Source: Kappaphycus alvarezii
Lineage: Eukaryota > Rhodophyta > Florideophyceae > Gigartinales > Solieriaceae
Length of the DNA stretch: 64,000 bases
Assembly (NCBI GenBank): GCA_002205965.3
Contig: NADL03000450.1
Coordinates: forward strand, 248,001 to 312,000
Reading direction: 5' to 3'
A program made the translations under genes and the position numbers. Under the pieces are notes generated by a model. The model made no database searches. It was given only the letters and a program-made list of their open reading frames with translations, and had not been told where the DNA came from. Positions 1 through 11,634 of the stretch are shown piece after piece. Every line of letters starts with the position of its first letter. Position 1 is the first letter of the stretch.

Positions 1-522
1 GCCAAAACTGAGAGTTAGGCGACGGAGATTGTTGATGTTGGCTTGTTTGCTGTTTTTTATCCGCATCAATGGGCGGTATTGATGGAAAGGGGTATCAAGG
101 TGCTATAGAATATCGCCATGCCATACATCCGAAGCAGAAACCGAAGGATGGGGAGCTATTTTTGGAGGAAATCGGGTCAATCGAGATATAAGTTCAGATC
201 GTATTGTGGTTGAGAATTACTTTGGGAGTATGTCTACTCTGTGGGCTATATGAGCCACCGCCGGCGTTGGGACGAGAGGAACTATGATGATGTTTTCAGG
301 CTTTGTCTAGCACTCACAATTTTCATGTCAAATGGCATCCTCTCAGGGATGAGGATAGATCCCGCACAAGGGTGCATCAGAAAAAAATTGTTAGATATTT
401 GTGTGAGAAAGGCTGAGAAACGTCGGCTCCCCCAGGAGAGCGACCGTGCGAGGAGAAAGGCGCGGATGAATACTGAGGTCGGGGACGGTAAGTCTCTTCG
501 GAGAGTGGCGCGGCGATGTTAA
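1..522 (+). pseudogene. Harbinger-like (PIF/ISL2EU type) transposase, C-terminal part, frameshifted, cut by window edge
   Basis: The reading passes between frames but gives the C-terminal pattern of DDE_Tnp_4 transposases in order: a lysine/proline stretch followed by GELFLEE (about 130-172), then SSDRIVVENYFG (about 192-228), which carries the third catalytic acidic residue (the E before NYFG), then RRWDERNYDDVFRLCLALT (263-318). An NFHVKWHPLRDED reading (about 318-360) lies one frame away, and a basic tail rich in K and R runs to the stop at 520-522. Members of this family usually end this way, a short distance after the catalytic glutamate. The N-terminal two thirds lie outside the window. 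The frame changes mean it is probably not functional, although missing bases in the read cannot be excluded. It would have catalysed cut-and-paste transposition. Confidence 0.6.
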
Positions 523-1221
523 ATATGCTTGATGAGTAAGCTGTTATTGTGTAATCTCATTGTCTACACCTGTGGTGTCTGTTTTTCCTTTGTTTCATTG
601 TTTTTGAGTAAAATGTAGGTTTTTGCGTATATAAAATGTCATTTAACTGACCTCCCAGGCTTTTGCACCATGACTGAATCATTTCAGTTATAACCATTTA
701 CAACTCGAAATCATTAAATAACTGACTTAGAGATCCAATACATGAAGTAAAGGTGATTACAACGTACATCAACATAACCCCAATATTGCCCCTTTCGATT
801 CGTCAAATTTGAGCACAAATTAATTATCCACATTAGATATGGCCGCAAGTAGAAAATCTAGCCACCACCAAGCTATTGTTTATGCCAGTTTTCATCAATC
901 AATTTTTCCGCATCGCCAGTTGGATCAAACTCGAAAACACCTCCAAACTGGAAGCCTTGCGAGTTTTCTGGTGAGTTTCGGCACCAGAGCTTCAGCTGAA
1001 CGCTGATCGTCGCCTCCGACCTACCAATCACGCCCTCCCGCCCACTCCGTCCCACCCGATCGACGTCCCGCCCATCATCCTTTCCGCCCTGTGCGGCCAC
1101 CTCCCACCGCACCCCGTCTCGCTACCGGGCAAACTCCTCGCTTCTTGCGCCCCAGTCCCGGTGCTGTCCTTCAATCCATTCACCCTCCCGTCCGCACACA
1201 CTGCCCGCCTCCACTTTCAGT
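523..1221. other. No gene recognised; C/T-rich stretch at 1000-1215
   Basis: The first half is AT-rich with no open frame of note. From about 1000 to 1215 the plus strand becomes strongly C-rich with runs of CCC and CTCC. It ends just before the ATG at 1222, so it could be a pyrimidine-rich leader for the next ORF. No RNA gene, repeat or known motif was seen. Confidence 0.3.
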
Positions 1222-1554
1222 ATGGATAGCGACGATGACTTGCCACAGAACATGACACCAACGGTAGCAATTATTTTGCATGCCATGACTCTCTTTACGG
1301 CATGCAGTTCAGTTACGCGTCTACTTCTGCTCCTGATGGACTATGTGCAGGAAGAGTACGACGGCGACTACTCCGTAAACCCGTCGAACTCAAAGATAAG
1401 CCGCCTGGACCATCTAATCAAAGGTCATGTATCGCTCATCAAGGTCAATACAAGATTCTTCCCAGCGAAATTGGAGGATTTATGTCAAGTTATCTGCCCT
1501 CTTCTTGCTTTGCGCAGCCACCATACCCATGACGTTCGTTTTAGCTCTGCTTGA
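1222..1554 (+). CDS. Hypothetical 110-residue ORF
   Basis: The ORF starts with an acidic MDSDDDLP segment after a pyrimidine-rich leader, has a leucine-rich hydrophobic stretch at about residues 30-40, and then a pattern (RFFPAKLEDLCQVICPLL, about residues 77-94) that resembles the region before the catalytic domain in Harbinger-type transposases. That resemblance is weak. It could be the N-terminal ORF of the same or a neighbouring Harbinger element, or chance. The product is not recognised, and no catalytic residues are visible. Confidence 0.25.
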   Translation: MDSDDDLPQNMTPTVAIILHAMTLFTACSSVTRLLLLLMDYVQEEYDGDYSVNPSNSKISRLDHLIKGHVSLIKVNTRFFPAKLEDLCQVICPLLALRSHHTHDVRFSSA

Positions 1555-1600
1555 AGGAAATGCAAACTCTCTCCTGGAAGAGAGTTTTGGAGACCATACT

Positions 1601-2056
1601 TTACCCTCGAGTTTGCGACGGTATTTGCGCCGAAGCGGCTGTGCCTTTAGAAACTTCGCCGAGGGCGGATCGGAGCGCACACTGCAAGGTACTCTCCTGC
1701 TGGAGGTCCTTCTCATCGAACACTGCACCCGTAGCCGCGCATTGGGCTGGCCTTAACTCGACAAAGTCCTTGTAGATTGCTTTCCACACCGCAGCCGGTA
1801 TCTTCTGTTGAACAGTACGCTTCCTTCCCTTGCAGTACGCAGCAAAAGTTTTACCATAGCTGACTGCAAGAGATGCCAGTACTTCAGCACCAACTGCTGC
1901 CCTCTTCTCCTGTATACCTCTGTGCGGAAAACAAGCAGAGCCAGCAGTCCCAGAGAGTTTTGCATCTGTCTCCGCAAGTAATAGGGCACCAATCACGGCA
2001 ACGCTATGAGCTGCTTGCTCCCCTTCCTCCAAAAAAACGCTCGTATTGCAGTCCAT
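1601..2056 (-). CDS. Hypothetical 151-residue ORF
   Basis: An ATG-initiated frame of 151 residues opposite several overlapping plus-strand frames. It is rich in alanine and glutamine with scattered basic residues, and has no signal peptide or membrane segment. A short stretch reading KIPAAVWKAIYKDFVEL (about residues 87-103) looks protein-like. I do not recognise a domain. Harbinger elements often carry a second ORF in the opposite orientation, and the neighbouring transposase tail makes that one possible origin, but no trihelix or Myb motif is visible. It may be spurious. Confidence 0.2.
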   Translation of the reverse strand: MDCNTSVFLEEGEQAAHSVAVIGALLLAETDAKLSGTAGSACFPHRGIQEKRAAVGAEVLASLAVSYGKTFAAYCKGRKRTVQQKIPAAVWKAIYKDFVELRPAQCAATGAVFDEKDLQQESTLQCALRSALGEVSKGTAASAQIPSQTRG

Positions 2057-2127
2057 GGGCCTTCCGACGATTTTGTTGTCATCAAAACAGATTGGACCAC
2101 TTTTAATTTCTCCCCCAGCATCTTACT

Positions 2128-2720
2128 CTAGCCTTTCACGCTCCTGCACAGCGGGGACTGGCAAATTGTTTTCATTTCCGCTTCCTGGGTTTGAAATTTC
2201 GGCGGTGTACTCAAAAAAACGCTGAAAGCGCTCGATGTCGACTCGCGCGCGTCGTCTTCACACGAAACTGTAGTATCAAGCCCCGCTGGCAACAACAGGC
2301 ATCCGACGGTTGTGGGGTGCGCCGCTTTGAGCGTGGCGACGTCGACGAAGAGGCGGAGGGATCGTTTACAGGCGGTTGTAGATCGGACTGCGTCACGGCG
2401 AGGTTGCACAAGGCGGTGACCGGGAGACGGACGGGTTAGACGGGGCGGAAGATACCGGGAGGGAGCTGACTCGGCGAGGAACTGCGGCAGACCGAGGGCG
2501 GAGACACCGCCGATAGTGTCCTTCCACTTTCTGTAAGTGTAGGAGGCGGCGCGGAACTGGAGGGCGACGCAAATGGTGACAAAGTGAATGTCAGGGTGGC
2601 TGGTGGCGGATGCGCGCTAAGGGAGACTGAGGCTGGTAAACGGATGCTGTCGAGGGTACGTGGAGGCGGGCAAGTTCGGCAGGCGATTATTGGCGGAGCG
2701 GGTGAGATAGATCATAACAT
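2128..2720 (-). other. GC-rich minus-strand reading of unknown origin
   Basis: An open minus-strand frame can be followed from about 2700 down to the stop near 2128 without an internal stop, which is long for this window. It gives a protein-like reading around 2480-2590 (for example RAASYTYRKWKDTIGGVSAL). The rest is low-complexity serine, proline and arginine, as expected of GC-rich DNA. There is no convincing start codon or domain. It is probably a remnant of an older element and is not recognised. Confidence 0.2.
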
Positions 2721-3160
2721 AGAAAACCACGTGAGAGAGTTTTTATTTGCAGCCAAAAAAATAGACAAGGTCTTCCCGAGAATCACGTCTATGATTTGCG
2801 GCCAAGTTTATTAGATCTTTGGGATATGCAGTTGTCCAGTGCTTTCCACAACCGACCATATTTTCAAATATTAAATCACCCCACATTTCCCCTCCTGCAA
2901 AGGCTGAATTTTTGGATTGGGTTAAATTTTGGGCACCAAAACGTGCTCCAGCCAAACTTTTGTTCGGCCCAGCGCACACCCAAACATCCTCCCACAATCA
3001 CACAAAGCCACATCATACATACTCAGAAACTCTAGGCGGGAACTCAAAATATCGGTGCACTTTCCTGTTCACATTACCTGCTTACTTCACTTAGCTACAT
3101 TAACAAAAATCATTGCATTCAACCCAGGTGTGCACATAGTTTGCAATTATATGCACCATG
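2721..3160. other. Intergenic, leader-like DNA before the next transposase relic
   Basis: AT-rich sequence with C/A-rich patches (about 2940-3030) and no credible gene. It probably holds the 5' terminal region of the DDE_1 element that follows. No terminal inverted repeat was identified by eye. Confidence 0.25.
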
Positions 3161-5155
3161 CCGCCCGCTATAAACCAACAATAGATGTAGAGAAAGTGGC
3201 CCGAAATAAAGAGAAAGGAAAGATTGAAAAAGAGAGTTAAAGCTGTGAACTTGCTCAAGCTATGGGCAAAGAGAAAGTTGAGAATGATTAACCGTGCTAT
3301 TGGTCAAACTGCAAATGTTCTTTCTACTATCGTCAATGAAATGGCTGATCTAAGCGAGAAGGGTTATAATCTGCTAGAGGAGCCAAAGAACAAAGCAGAT
3401 AAAAGCAATGGTACTCACAGAGGAAGCAGAAATGATTATTTTCAGAAAACTGCAGACTGCAGCAGAGCAAGGAGCTGCAATTGGCTATGAAGGCCTATGA
3501 TACATCATTGGGAGAGTTTTAGTAGGTGAAAGGCGCGGATACCGCAATGGTATCCGAAGTTATGAAGCCGTCCGCGCCTTCAAAGCAAGGCATCGCAAGA
3601 TAAAGTTTCGTTGTCATGAGTCAAAGGAAGCCAAATTGCTTTAGACAGAAAATAAAGAGCATGTTCAGCCTTCATTTGTTATACTTCTACAGATAAGATA
3701 TGAAACTCCTGGTTTTCTTACCAACACAAATAGTGTGGGAACCTTGACGAAACTGAAGTCAACGTTACGTATGGTAAGCAGGAAGGTTTTCTCCTCTGCT
3801 TCAAGCAATAATGGTGGATTTAGAAAATGGAGCACGACTTATACCACATCAAAGCATATCACTGTGGTTGCGTGTGTGTCCTCTAGCAGTCTCCAGACGT
3901 CACTGCATTTTGGAGTGGAAGGCAAGAGAATATGCGAACAATGGTTTCGTCCGATAACTGGATTGCTAAAAATGGAACGACCACTGCAATCTGCGAACGA
4001 TTCTGCCTAGAAAACTGGCTCACGTCTCTTACATCCTTTTTTCAGATCAGTGAAAACGTTTCCATGAGCGTGGCGCTAACTGAAAGTGTAGAAAAACATT
4101 TATCAAAATTTTAACTCTAACTGTTGGCGAAGAACCAATGATGCCTATATTAGATCGTCAAACCTCTCGAGATGGAATGGAGTAGTTAGAAGAATGGCGT
4201 CGAAAGAACATCATTGCTGTACTTTCCCCAGTTCACACAATCCATTTCCCACGACCGTGTGATCAGGCCGTAAATAAGGGATTCAAGAAGTCAATTAGAG
4301 AATTGAGAGAAGACTTCTTTTGAGCTCAAGGTACTTTTGATCTTTGTCAAGTTTGTTTCAATTTTACCTGCATTGTAAATGGGTTTGAGCAAATTAAGAC
4401 ACATGACATTACCTCAAGCTTCGAAGATGCAAGGCTTCTCCCATCTGAGGCAACCTTCGGCGAGAAATTTTGGAGCTCTGCATGGAGAGAACCTAGGGTA
4501 GGTAAGCGGCAGAGCGATGTTGTTACGTATCGAAAGCTGCGTTCAATCAGAAAGAATACTATCGGACCTTCCACTGGACTGCAACAAACCTCGCTGATCT
4601 TGCGTCATGCGCAAACGTAAGCGAACTTGATGGGTCGGCGGCTTTTGTCTCCCAGATTTGCTCCGACTCTGGTGAGCTCCCATCTAGTACAACCACCTCG
4701 TGTTTTTCACAAGCCGATTGGTGCCGCAAAGCTTCTTACTTTGGCAGCAACAGCGTAACGAAGCCGTAATAAAATGGACGAGAAATCTTGGCGGCATGCT
4801 GAAAAAGCGAAGGAAAGAGAGGCAAGGGAGGAAGAATGAAAGTCGAAAGAAGAAAAGAAACTAGAAAAAAGGGAGGAGGAGACACTAAATTGAAAACGGT
4901 GGCCGGAAGGAAGGAAGAGAGGTCTGTGAGGGAAGTACTCGCAAAGGAGCTTGTTTGTGTAGTTCTGCGGGATTGCTTTCGAACTATGAGGAACAGGGAG
5001 CAACGATGGACGAAGAGGAAGGCTGGGTCCATGGAAGTAACCGCAGCAACCGTAGTGGAAGAACTTTCAAAGGAGGTGGGCGGACTTTTGTCTTCTTTGC
5101 CGTTTGAGAGCCATAGCTCAACTCCTTTTGTCGCAAATGTAGATGCCCAAAATTA
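3161..5155 (+). pseudogene. Decayed DDE_1 (pogo-like) transposase
   Basis: Several frames must be followed, but the parts occur in family order. An MPPAINQQ start (3161) is typical of these transposases and is followed directly by a stop. A lysine-rich N-terminal part comes next (3190-3480). The beginning of the DDE core follows: KHITVVACVSSS, then FGVEGKRI (about 3857-3930). The second aspartate motif reads PILDRQTSRDG (about 4144-4178). Then comes VLSPVHTIHFPRPCDQAVNK (about 4219-4278), matching the family pattern of a threonine/histidine-rich strand, then QPCDQ, then a basic helix. A C-terminal tail of KE repeats lies at about 4780-4880. At least four in-frame stops (including 3185 and 4330) show that it is dead. 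It would have been a cut-and-paste DNA transposase. Confidence 0.65.
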
Positions 5156-5666
5156 AATCAATGCCTAAATATCATCCTGACCCTGCTGATTATTCTGATA
5201 ATCGATATTTTGGGTGCCTGCTGGTCATAATCTCAATAAAATTAGTGTACGTACATTTTGTTTCCCCGACGAATCAATAGTTGTCCTTTTTATCCCGATT
5301 GGCATATTTTAAAAACTTTGTTTTATTTTCAAGGCTTAATTGCCTAAAATATAGCCTTTTTGGAACGGTACCGGGAAGGTCACCGACTATTGCAACAGAA
5401 AATTAGTCAATCCTCTCAACCCCTTCCACTCCAGAGTCTGGTTTTCAACCCACTGACTACGCTCAAGCTGTCCAGACGGGGAAGAAACGGAGCTGCCAAG
5501 GATTCCTAGTAGATTTTCGGGAGAGACATAGTATAGTTACTGCCCCATCTCCACGCTGGTGTCTATTCGACCAGCCCAATGTCACTAACTTATTACATTT
5601 TCCAAATTAATTGATAACATGGTTATTTGCATAATTTTTGTCAAAAAATGATACTAAGGTTTACTT
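5156..5666. other. No gene recognised
   Basis: AT-rich DNA after the transposase tail. It probably includes the element's 3' flank. No repeat, promoter or RNA feature could be supported. Confidence 0.3.
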
Positions 5667-6268
5667 TTACGCATCTCTGTGCATAAGCCTGTATATAGAC
5701 TCATGATTCCAAGCTCTTTGACCTCCGCAACGCCAGTTCCGCTCCTGTGACTTCGACGCTTCATAGAAATCTTGCTTCCAAGCGCTGTACAGGGTTACTC
5801 TCACTGACGCCGAGGGCTCGAGGACAGGGTACCGTCGCTTTGGAGTTGTCTGCAGCAAAAGAAGTGTTTTCAAGTCATGCCGCCATCCATGGGTAGATAT
5901 ATTGGCACAGCGCAGCGCGTGGTCTTCGTACTGGTCAATAAGTGTCGTGCATCCACCCTTGTGGCATTTTGAAGCTGGAGGAAGCAATGCTTCCAAACCA
6001 CACCGTCAACAGGAGATCTTCGCAGAGGTAGCTTTGACCACGAAATAGGAACGATTCAAAGGCGCAAAACATTGGAAAGAGAGGTGGAGCAAGCCGACCC
6101 ATAAGTTAAAATGTGGGCGACTAATTCCTTGTCTCTCAGAAGAAAGCTCTTATGGTAGGTAAATAGATTGCCTTTTGGACACTTTCTTCGCACCGTGTCG
6201 CATTGTGAAAGCCTTACATCTGCGTTTATAGCTAGCTTCCTACGGCGGTAAGTATTCCCGCCGGACAT
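5667..6268 (-). pseudogene. LINE reverse transcriptase fragment, Cys/His finger region
   Basis: On the minus strand the reading around 5870-5960 gives CHKGGCTTLIDQYEDHALRC, followed by a histidine. This is the C-terminal CxxxxC-D-x-xGDHAxxC type finger found after the reverse transcriptase in a class of non-LTR retrotransposons. The larger LINE at 16.7-19.4 kb has the related VLDPSGRHALTC. The finger glycine is replaced (QYEDH). Frames upstream to 6268 may belong to the same copy but are not diagnostic. No RT core was found nearby, so this is a truncated relic. Confidence 0.5.
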
Positions 6269-9200
6269 GCATGCAAGGCGCTTATTCCGTACACTTTCAG
6301 GCTATCTTTCTGGAGAATTTGTCATGTTTTAGATTCGCACAAGACCAGGCTAGACCTGGCACATGTATCTAGAAATGTAAGAACCCTTGTCACTGATATG
6401 TCGATTTTGTTATCACTGGCCATGTTGACAACAGAGCGATTTTAAAATCACAAGTTGCAGCACCACACAAAAATTTTACTCTCGGCCAATTTTAGAACCC
6501 CACAACAATGTGAGTGTAATACCTAGTCCAATTCAAGTGTTTTGCGCGATTTTTTGATGCGAACATGTTTCGGGCCATCCTTCAGGAAAGGATGACGTCA
6601 ATCATTGACACTGTGGAAATTGGGGTTTTCTCTCCCTGTCAAGTTACGCGTTTCAGATATTCAACGATGCGCATCGGGAACGCAGTTGCAGATCATTAAT
6701 GTTCAGTATCCTGAAATTATCACATGAATATACTGCGGGTGTCGAGCAAACAACTGTTTACCATGTGCTTTTGTTCCAAGATCATATGATGAAATTATTT
6801 TGATACTTTTTTTCTCCCTTCCTTTGAGGGATATTTAGATCTTACTTTATAATACTTTACTGCATTGGTATCGGGGGAATGGCACTGACGTGGTCTGTGC
6901 AGATGGAAATTAAATGATATTGCGCGAGTTTTTACTTTTCTTCACCTCAGACTGGCCTGTGGGCTCAAAGGTCAGAAGTTACGTCGGGAATCTAGCTAAA
7001 TGCCCATGTAGATACTGTCTCAAATAGTCGATATAAAAGCTCCTCTCCTGAAGGGAGACCAAAGATTAGAAGAAAAGAAATGACGGATAGAAGGGGTATT
7101 TTAAATGGATATATCTAGAATGGCCTAGAATAAGATCCAACAAGAGCATTTAAGAAGGAATGCACTTGAGAATGCTAAGAGAAGCGCTCTAATTTACTCC
7201 GGGGACAGTACGGTAAATATTACAAGAAGGTCCGGATTTCTTTAATACATTCCGTACGATTAGATTCATTTGTGCGTCCAGGGGTGGACGAAAGTATTTT
7301 TACCTGGCCAATTGATAGGAATTATAGACCGTTTCTTTTAGTTCTTCCTTCATAACAGGTCGGAAATCAGTTGATGAGATCAAAAAAAGTACTGGGATTA
7401 GACGTTCATGGATTTCCTTCTTCACGGGGCAGACCATTGGAACGTATTTATGATATTTATTCGTTTAAGGCCTAGTCTTTCCGGAGCCTGAGCATATACT
7501 ATGCCACCGTAATATTCCATGGGAATATTGTTCCGAGAATGTATCCTTGCTTTGGGCAAAATGCAGGGATATGTTCGATTTAGTTTTCAATTTCACGACG
7601 GGAAGATCCGTCATTGATGAAATACGACGTGTTGTACAACAAGCCATGTGCTATTCACAGAATTGTGTCATGAAAATCGAAGATGTCGATTCTGTTTCAC
7701 ACCGAATACCCATGAAATTCTATGAGTGACTGATACAATGGCCCCGGAGGGGCCTCTAAGAAATCTGTCACAATTCTTGCTTGAGAGACTCTTCTAGGCG
7801 AGACGACAATACACGTCACTTCAAAAGTAAGCCCAGAAGCAGACATGTTCCATAAGTCACTTAACTTATTTGTATTCAGAATTCTGAATGGAGGCCTAAA
7901 CAGTGCAGCTGGATTGAACAGTGATCAATTCACAAACCGCGAACTCGGGAATGGCCAAGTGGTTGAATTTCGATTCCCTTGGTCTCTACTGGGCAAGAAA
8001 AATCTGAATAATGACGTTAAGAAGCATTATGTTCTTCAAAATGCATAACAAAGACTTGGTATAGAAGTAGAACTGTGCCAAATTAAGTGCCTCTAGGTAT
8101 ATCGGCGGTAGAAGTCTCAGAAAGTGGTCTTCAGTTTGATATTGAAACAGTTCAAACCTTAATATAAGGTTTGAGATTTTTCGAAAGGCAGGGTCCAGTA
8201 TTAGACAGAAGTGTTAGATTGCGGCTAAATTAAGTGTACATAACGGGAATAGATTCGATAGAGGTGTTGAGAGCTTAATAGATACGTACTATGGCTTTGT
8301 TTCTGATTTGTGGAAATCCAATACGATCCCATGATGTAAATCACAGTACGACACAAACCAAGCGAGTTGTTCTAGTTGAAATTGAATGGAAGGAATCATT
8401 TATGTTAGATAAGGAAACTGGTTTATTTTATATCAGAGAAGAGTATTTTTCATGAATTGGAGTGAAAGTAAAAAAGATCGTCTATCGACCAGATTTTATT
8501 GCGTTACACTAGTGATCAGCTTCTTCAACTTCCTCAAGAAGCGATACTTTCTTGATCCCCAGGGACTTAAACTGTTCAAGGAAGATGGTTCACTTCAAAA
8601 GAGCATTAAGAGGCGTTGGCAATTCAAGCCAATATTCTGCGATCTAATTGCAGATAATTTCGGTACAATTTGCAGATAGACACTAGGGCTCATAAGCGAA
8701 AGGTCGCTTAAGTCGGTCGTTAGCATACTTTACGAGATATAGGAGTGATTCTTTTACTTACGCAGCTTATTTTAAAGTTCCAATGACGTCTATTATTATT
8801 TGTGCAAATATGCCGCTGAGAATTGGCAAAAAACTGAGAAAGATATGATCTTGAACAGTGCTGAGAAGCTGGCGGTATTTTATTATGGAGGTTCATTTCT
8901 ATCAGGGCAGTGTGTTGGTGTTCGGAGTCTATAGAGAAGAGAGAGGGGCTCGCCTGAAACCTATCCTATTGGGAACAAGATTGAGTTGCATTAGAAACAA
9001 ATGTATAGTTCGGAGGTATATCAAGGCAGTGAAATAATACAAGGGTTCATTCGAAAAATGAATGGGTTCGGAACGAAGTGAATGTTTTGGCAGTACTACT
9101 ATTTTTAAGAGTGCAATCTGATATACGTTGATTTTCTTGCTTGTGGTACAATATATGAACCTTCCTTGTCACCTATTACATTCCTATCTATTTCTGACCG

Positions 9201-11634
9201 AGTGGAATACGAGTCTAAGTTATTTTGTGCTGAATATGAATTTTTAGTGTCTTAAGCTCTTCTCATTGAATCAAATTGCCAATATTTCCATGCGATTTCT
9301 ATTGAAGTTTTGGAATTCATTCGTGCATTCAAAACGAATTGATAAGAAAACATGCAAGTTAAGTTTCGTGCCATTGCTCTCAGACTCGAACACGTCAGGA
9401 ATTCAAAAGTTCTATGTACCGTGTCTGTGCGGACAGTAATGGATATATATTGCTATAGTTGGAGCTATTCGGTATATTACTTGCGTTTTGGTACGACACA
9501 ATTATTGCTTTGAAATTTAAGTTTTTTATTGTTGATTGCCTAAAGGGCAAGCATGTTTCCAAACCTGCGAACGTTCAGTACCATGATAATGGATCGTGGG
9601 GTTTGATTAGGGATTTAGGATTTTTTTAAGGGAAACTACCGGTGAGATAAGTGACACTCTCTTCACTGTCTACACTTATTCTTGGCTACCTGCGAATCGT
9701 TACATTTAATCAGGATGCACGTAACCTGTCTCGGTGGAAATAAAGATTGTGAGATTCAACAGTTATCGAGTACAGCAGAAGTCTGGCTCAGTAAGAGGTA
9801 AATCATTCCTATGTAGGTTTATACATCTAGAAATACAGAGACGGATAATCTCCGGGCTTCATTACGCTATAAACTTCTAACAACTGCAGTGAGTTGACAC
9901 TTAATTAATGATCTTCATACGTATCGATATGAGTATAGAGACTCTTCGAACTCAAATTCGGAACGTACCGGGCGGCATATGCTCCAATCTTTGTTGTACG
10001 GCTGAGAGAACAGAGGATGAATGGCATAGTGCGGAAGACATAAACGGAGCCACGGGGCTCAGCGTATTTTCATTTTCGATTCACGGTCAGGAACAACACT
10101 TGCTGTTTGCTCATATTACATATTTCCAAACTGTAGCTGTGTTTTCCACGATCATTTACCGGTACTCTACAAGAACTAGAAGGGATGGAATTTGCGCATC
10201 AAAAAGTTCTCAGGGTCTAATTGCTGGTTGGAGTGATATAATGTTATAAATGAGACGGCACACGCGGCAAAAGTTTATTGCTTTGCGTTTATATGACCAT
10301 CTGAAAACAATTTCACATATTAGGTATGTGAATATCGTTTTTCAGATGAAGTACCATGAGAGAGAGGCAATAATAAAGTGTATATGCGAGCAGTAGGATA
10401 ACATCGAAGATAGTAAGCACATAAATGGAACAGCAAAGCAATAAAATAATCGTATTTGCAAGCATTTATTGAATCAAGCTTTTTACTTGAGTAAAAGTTA
10501 GTTATTCAGGACTGCTTGCATGTATCATTTTACTCTTCAAAATTATGTAAAAGCCTGATAACTGGCTGACAATTGACCAATAAATTTTCTGCAAGTTATC
10601 TGTTTTAATTATTTTTGCCCGTGACATCGTATCCTTAATAATCTTAATAACAAAGACCGTTACTGTATCCATTGTGGATCCGAATCATACCCGACTAGTG
10701 TTAGCTCAGTAGTTACTCACTAAACACCATGGCTTCCTTCCACACCTAAATTTTGTCATAGTTGCATCGTAATTGTATATTTTCCATACCCAACAGGCAT
10801 CATTATAAACTTATCAAACCTAAATAAAATAGTTACCATAGATACATATAAATAAGCTGCACTTTTCCTGTATCCTAAATAATCGTAGGGAGATACTATT
10901 ATGCTACGGAGAATTTTTCCATATCTGCAAAAACCAACAAGAAGTCTGATCTGCCGCTCAAGTGCATTCTTCCTCCAGAAATCTAATGCAGAAGACCTTT
11001 TTGGATATACACTGGTTCCAATATCTCTTCCTAGAGACATAAAACGTAGATATAGATTATAATTCTTTACAATGTATAGACTATAATTATTCGATAAAAG
11101 AACAGTCGATGTGATCAAACCGCTAGTGTGTTATACGCAACTAGCAATATGGGAATTCACGGTGATTTGTGAAGATATAGCTAAAAAACTTTCCAATTTA
11201 TGACTACAGAACGTACAATATCCGAAACTCAATCAGTTGAAGCAAGACAATGAATCAAATACAGTATTCCTGAACAGCCAATATGACACTAGTCATTGAG
11301 TCAAAGGCTGAAAATATGCAGACAAGCGCAGTTATGGCTCGTAGTAAAAATCTTAACCTTAACAATTCCACCATTCTTCTGGTCTTCTCCGAAATTCTCC
11401 CTAAAGGATACATAATTTATATTACGCACACCTAATTATCTCTTAAAAACTTCATTCGCCTACTACTTCTAAAATCAAATTCTTTTATCATTTATTGGAG
11501 CCAAACGATCAGGTTTGTTGTTTTTTCTACCATGATTCTGTCCAAAAAGCGCCGAGATACTCTTTTGTTGCGTAATCCAGACCAAAGATGTATTCACAAT
11601 ACAAAAATGCTCCATTAGTATATTTCAGGTCGAA
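6269..11634. other. AT-rich desert of decayed sequence
   Basis: About 5.4 kb with no credible gene. Short frames at 7547-7729, 7845-8048, 8452-8679, 9908-10249 and 10756-11118 (minus, TTG start) look at best like fragments of unrecognised old elements. Stops are dense in all frames. No array, RNA gene or clear terminal repeat was seen. The motif TACTGTA, common near the host genes, is almost absent here. Confidence 0.4.

Noticed and set aside
10697..10715. GTTAGCTCAGTAGTTA resembles a tRNA D-arm
   Set aside because: No T-arm motif follows within 60-80 bases and no cloverleaf could be drawn.
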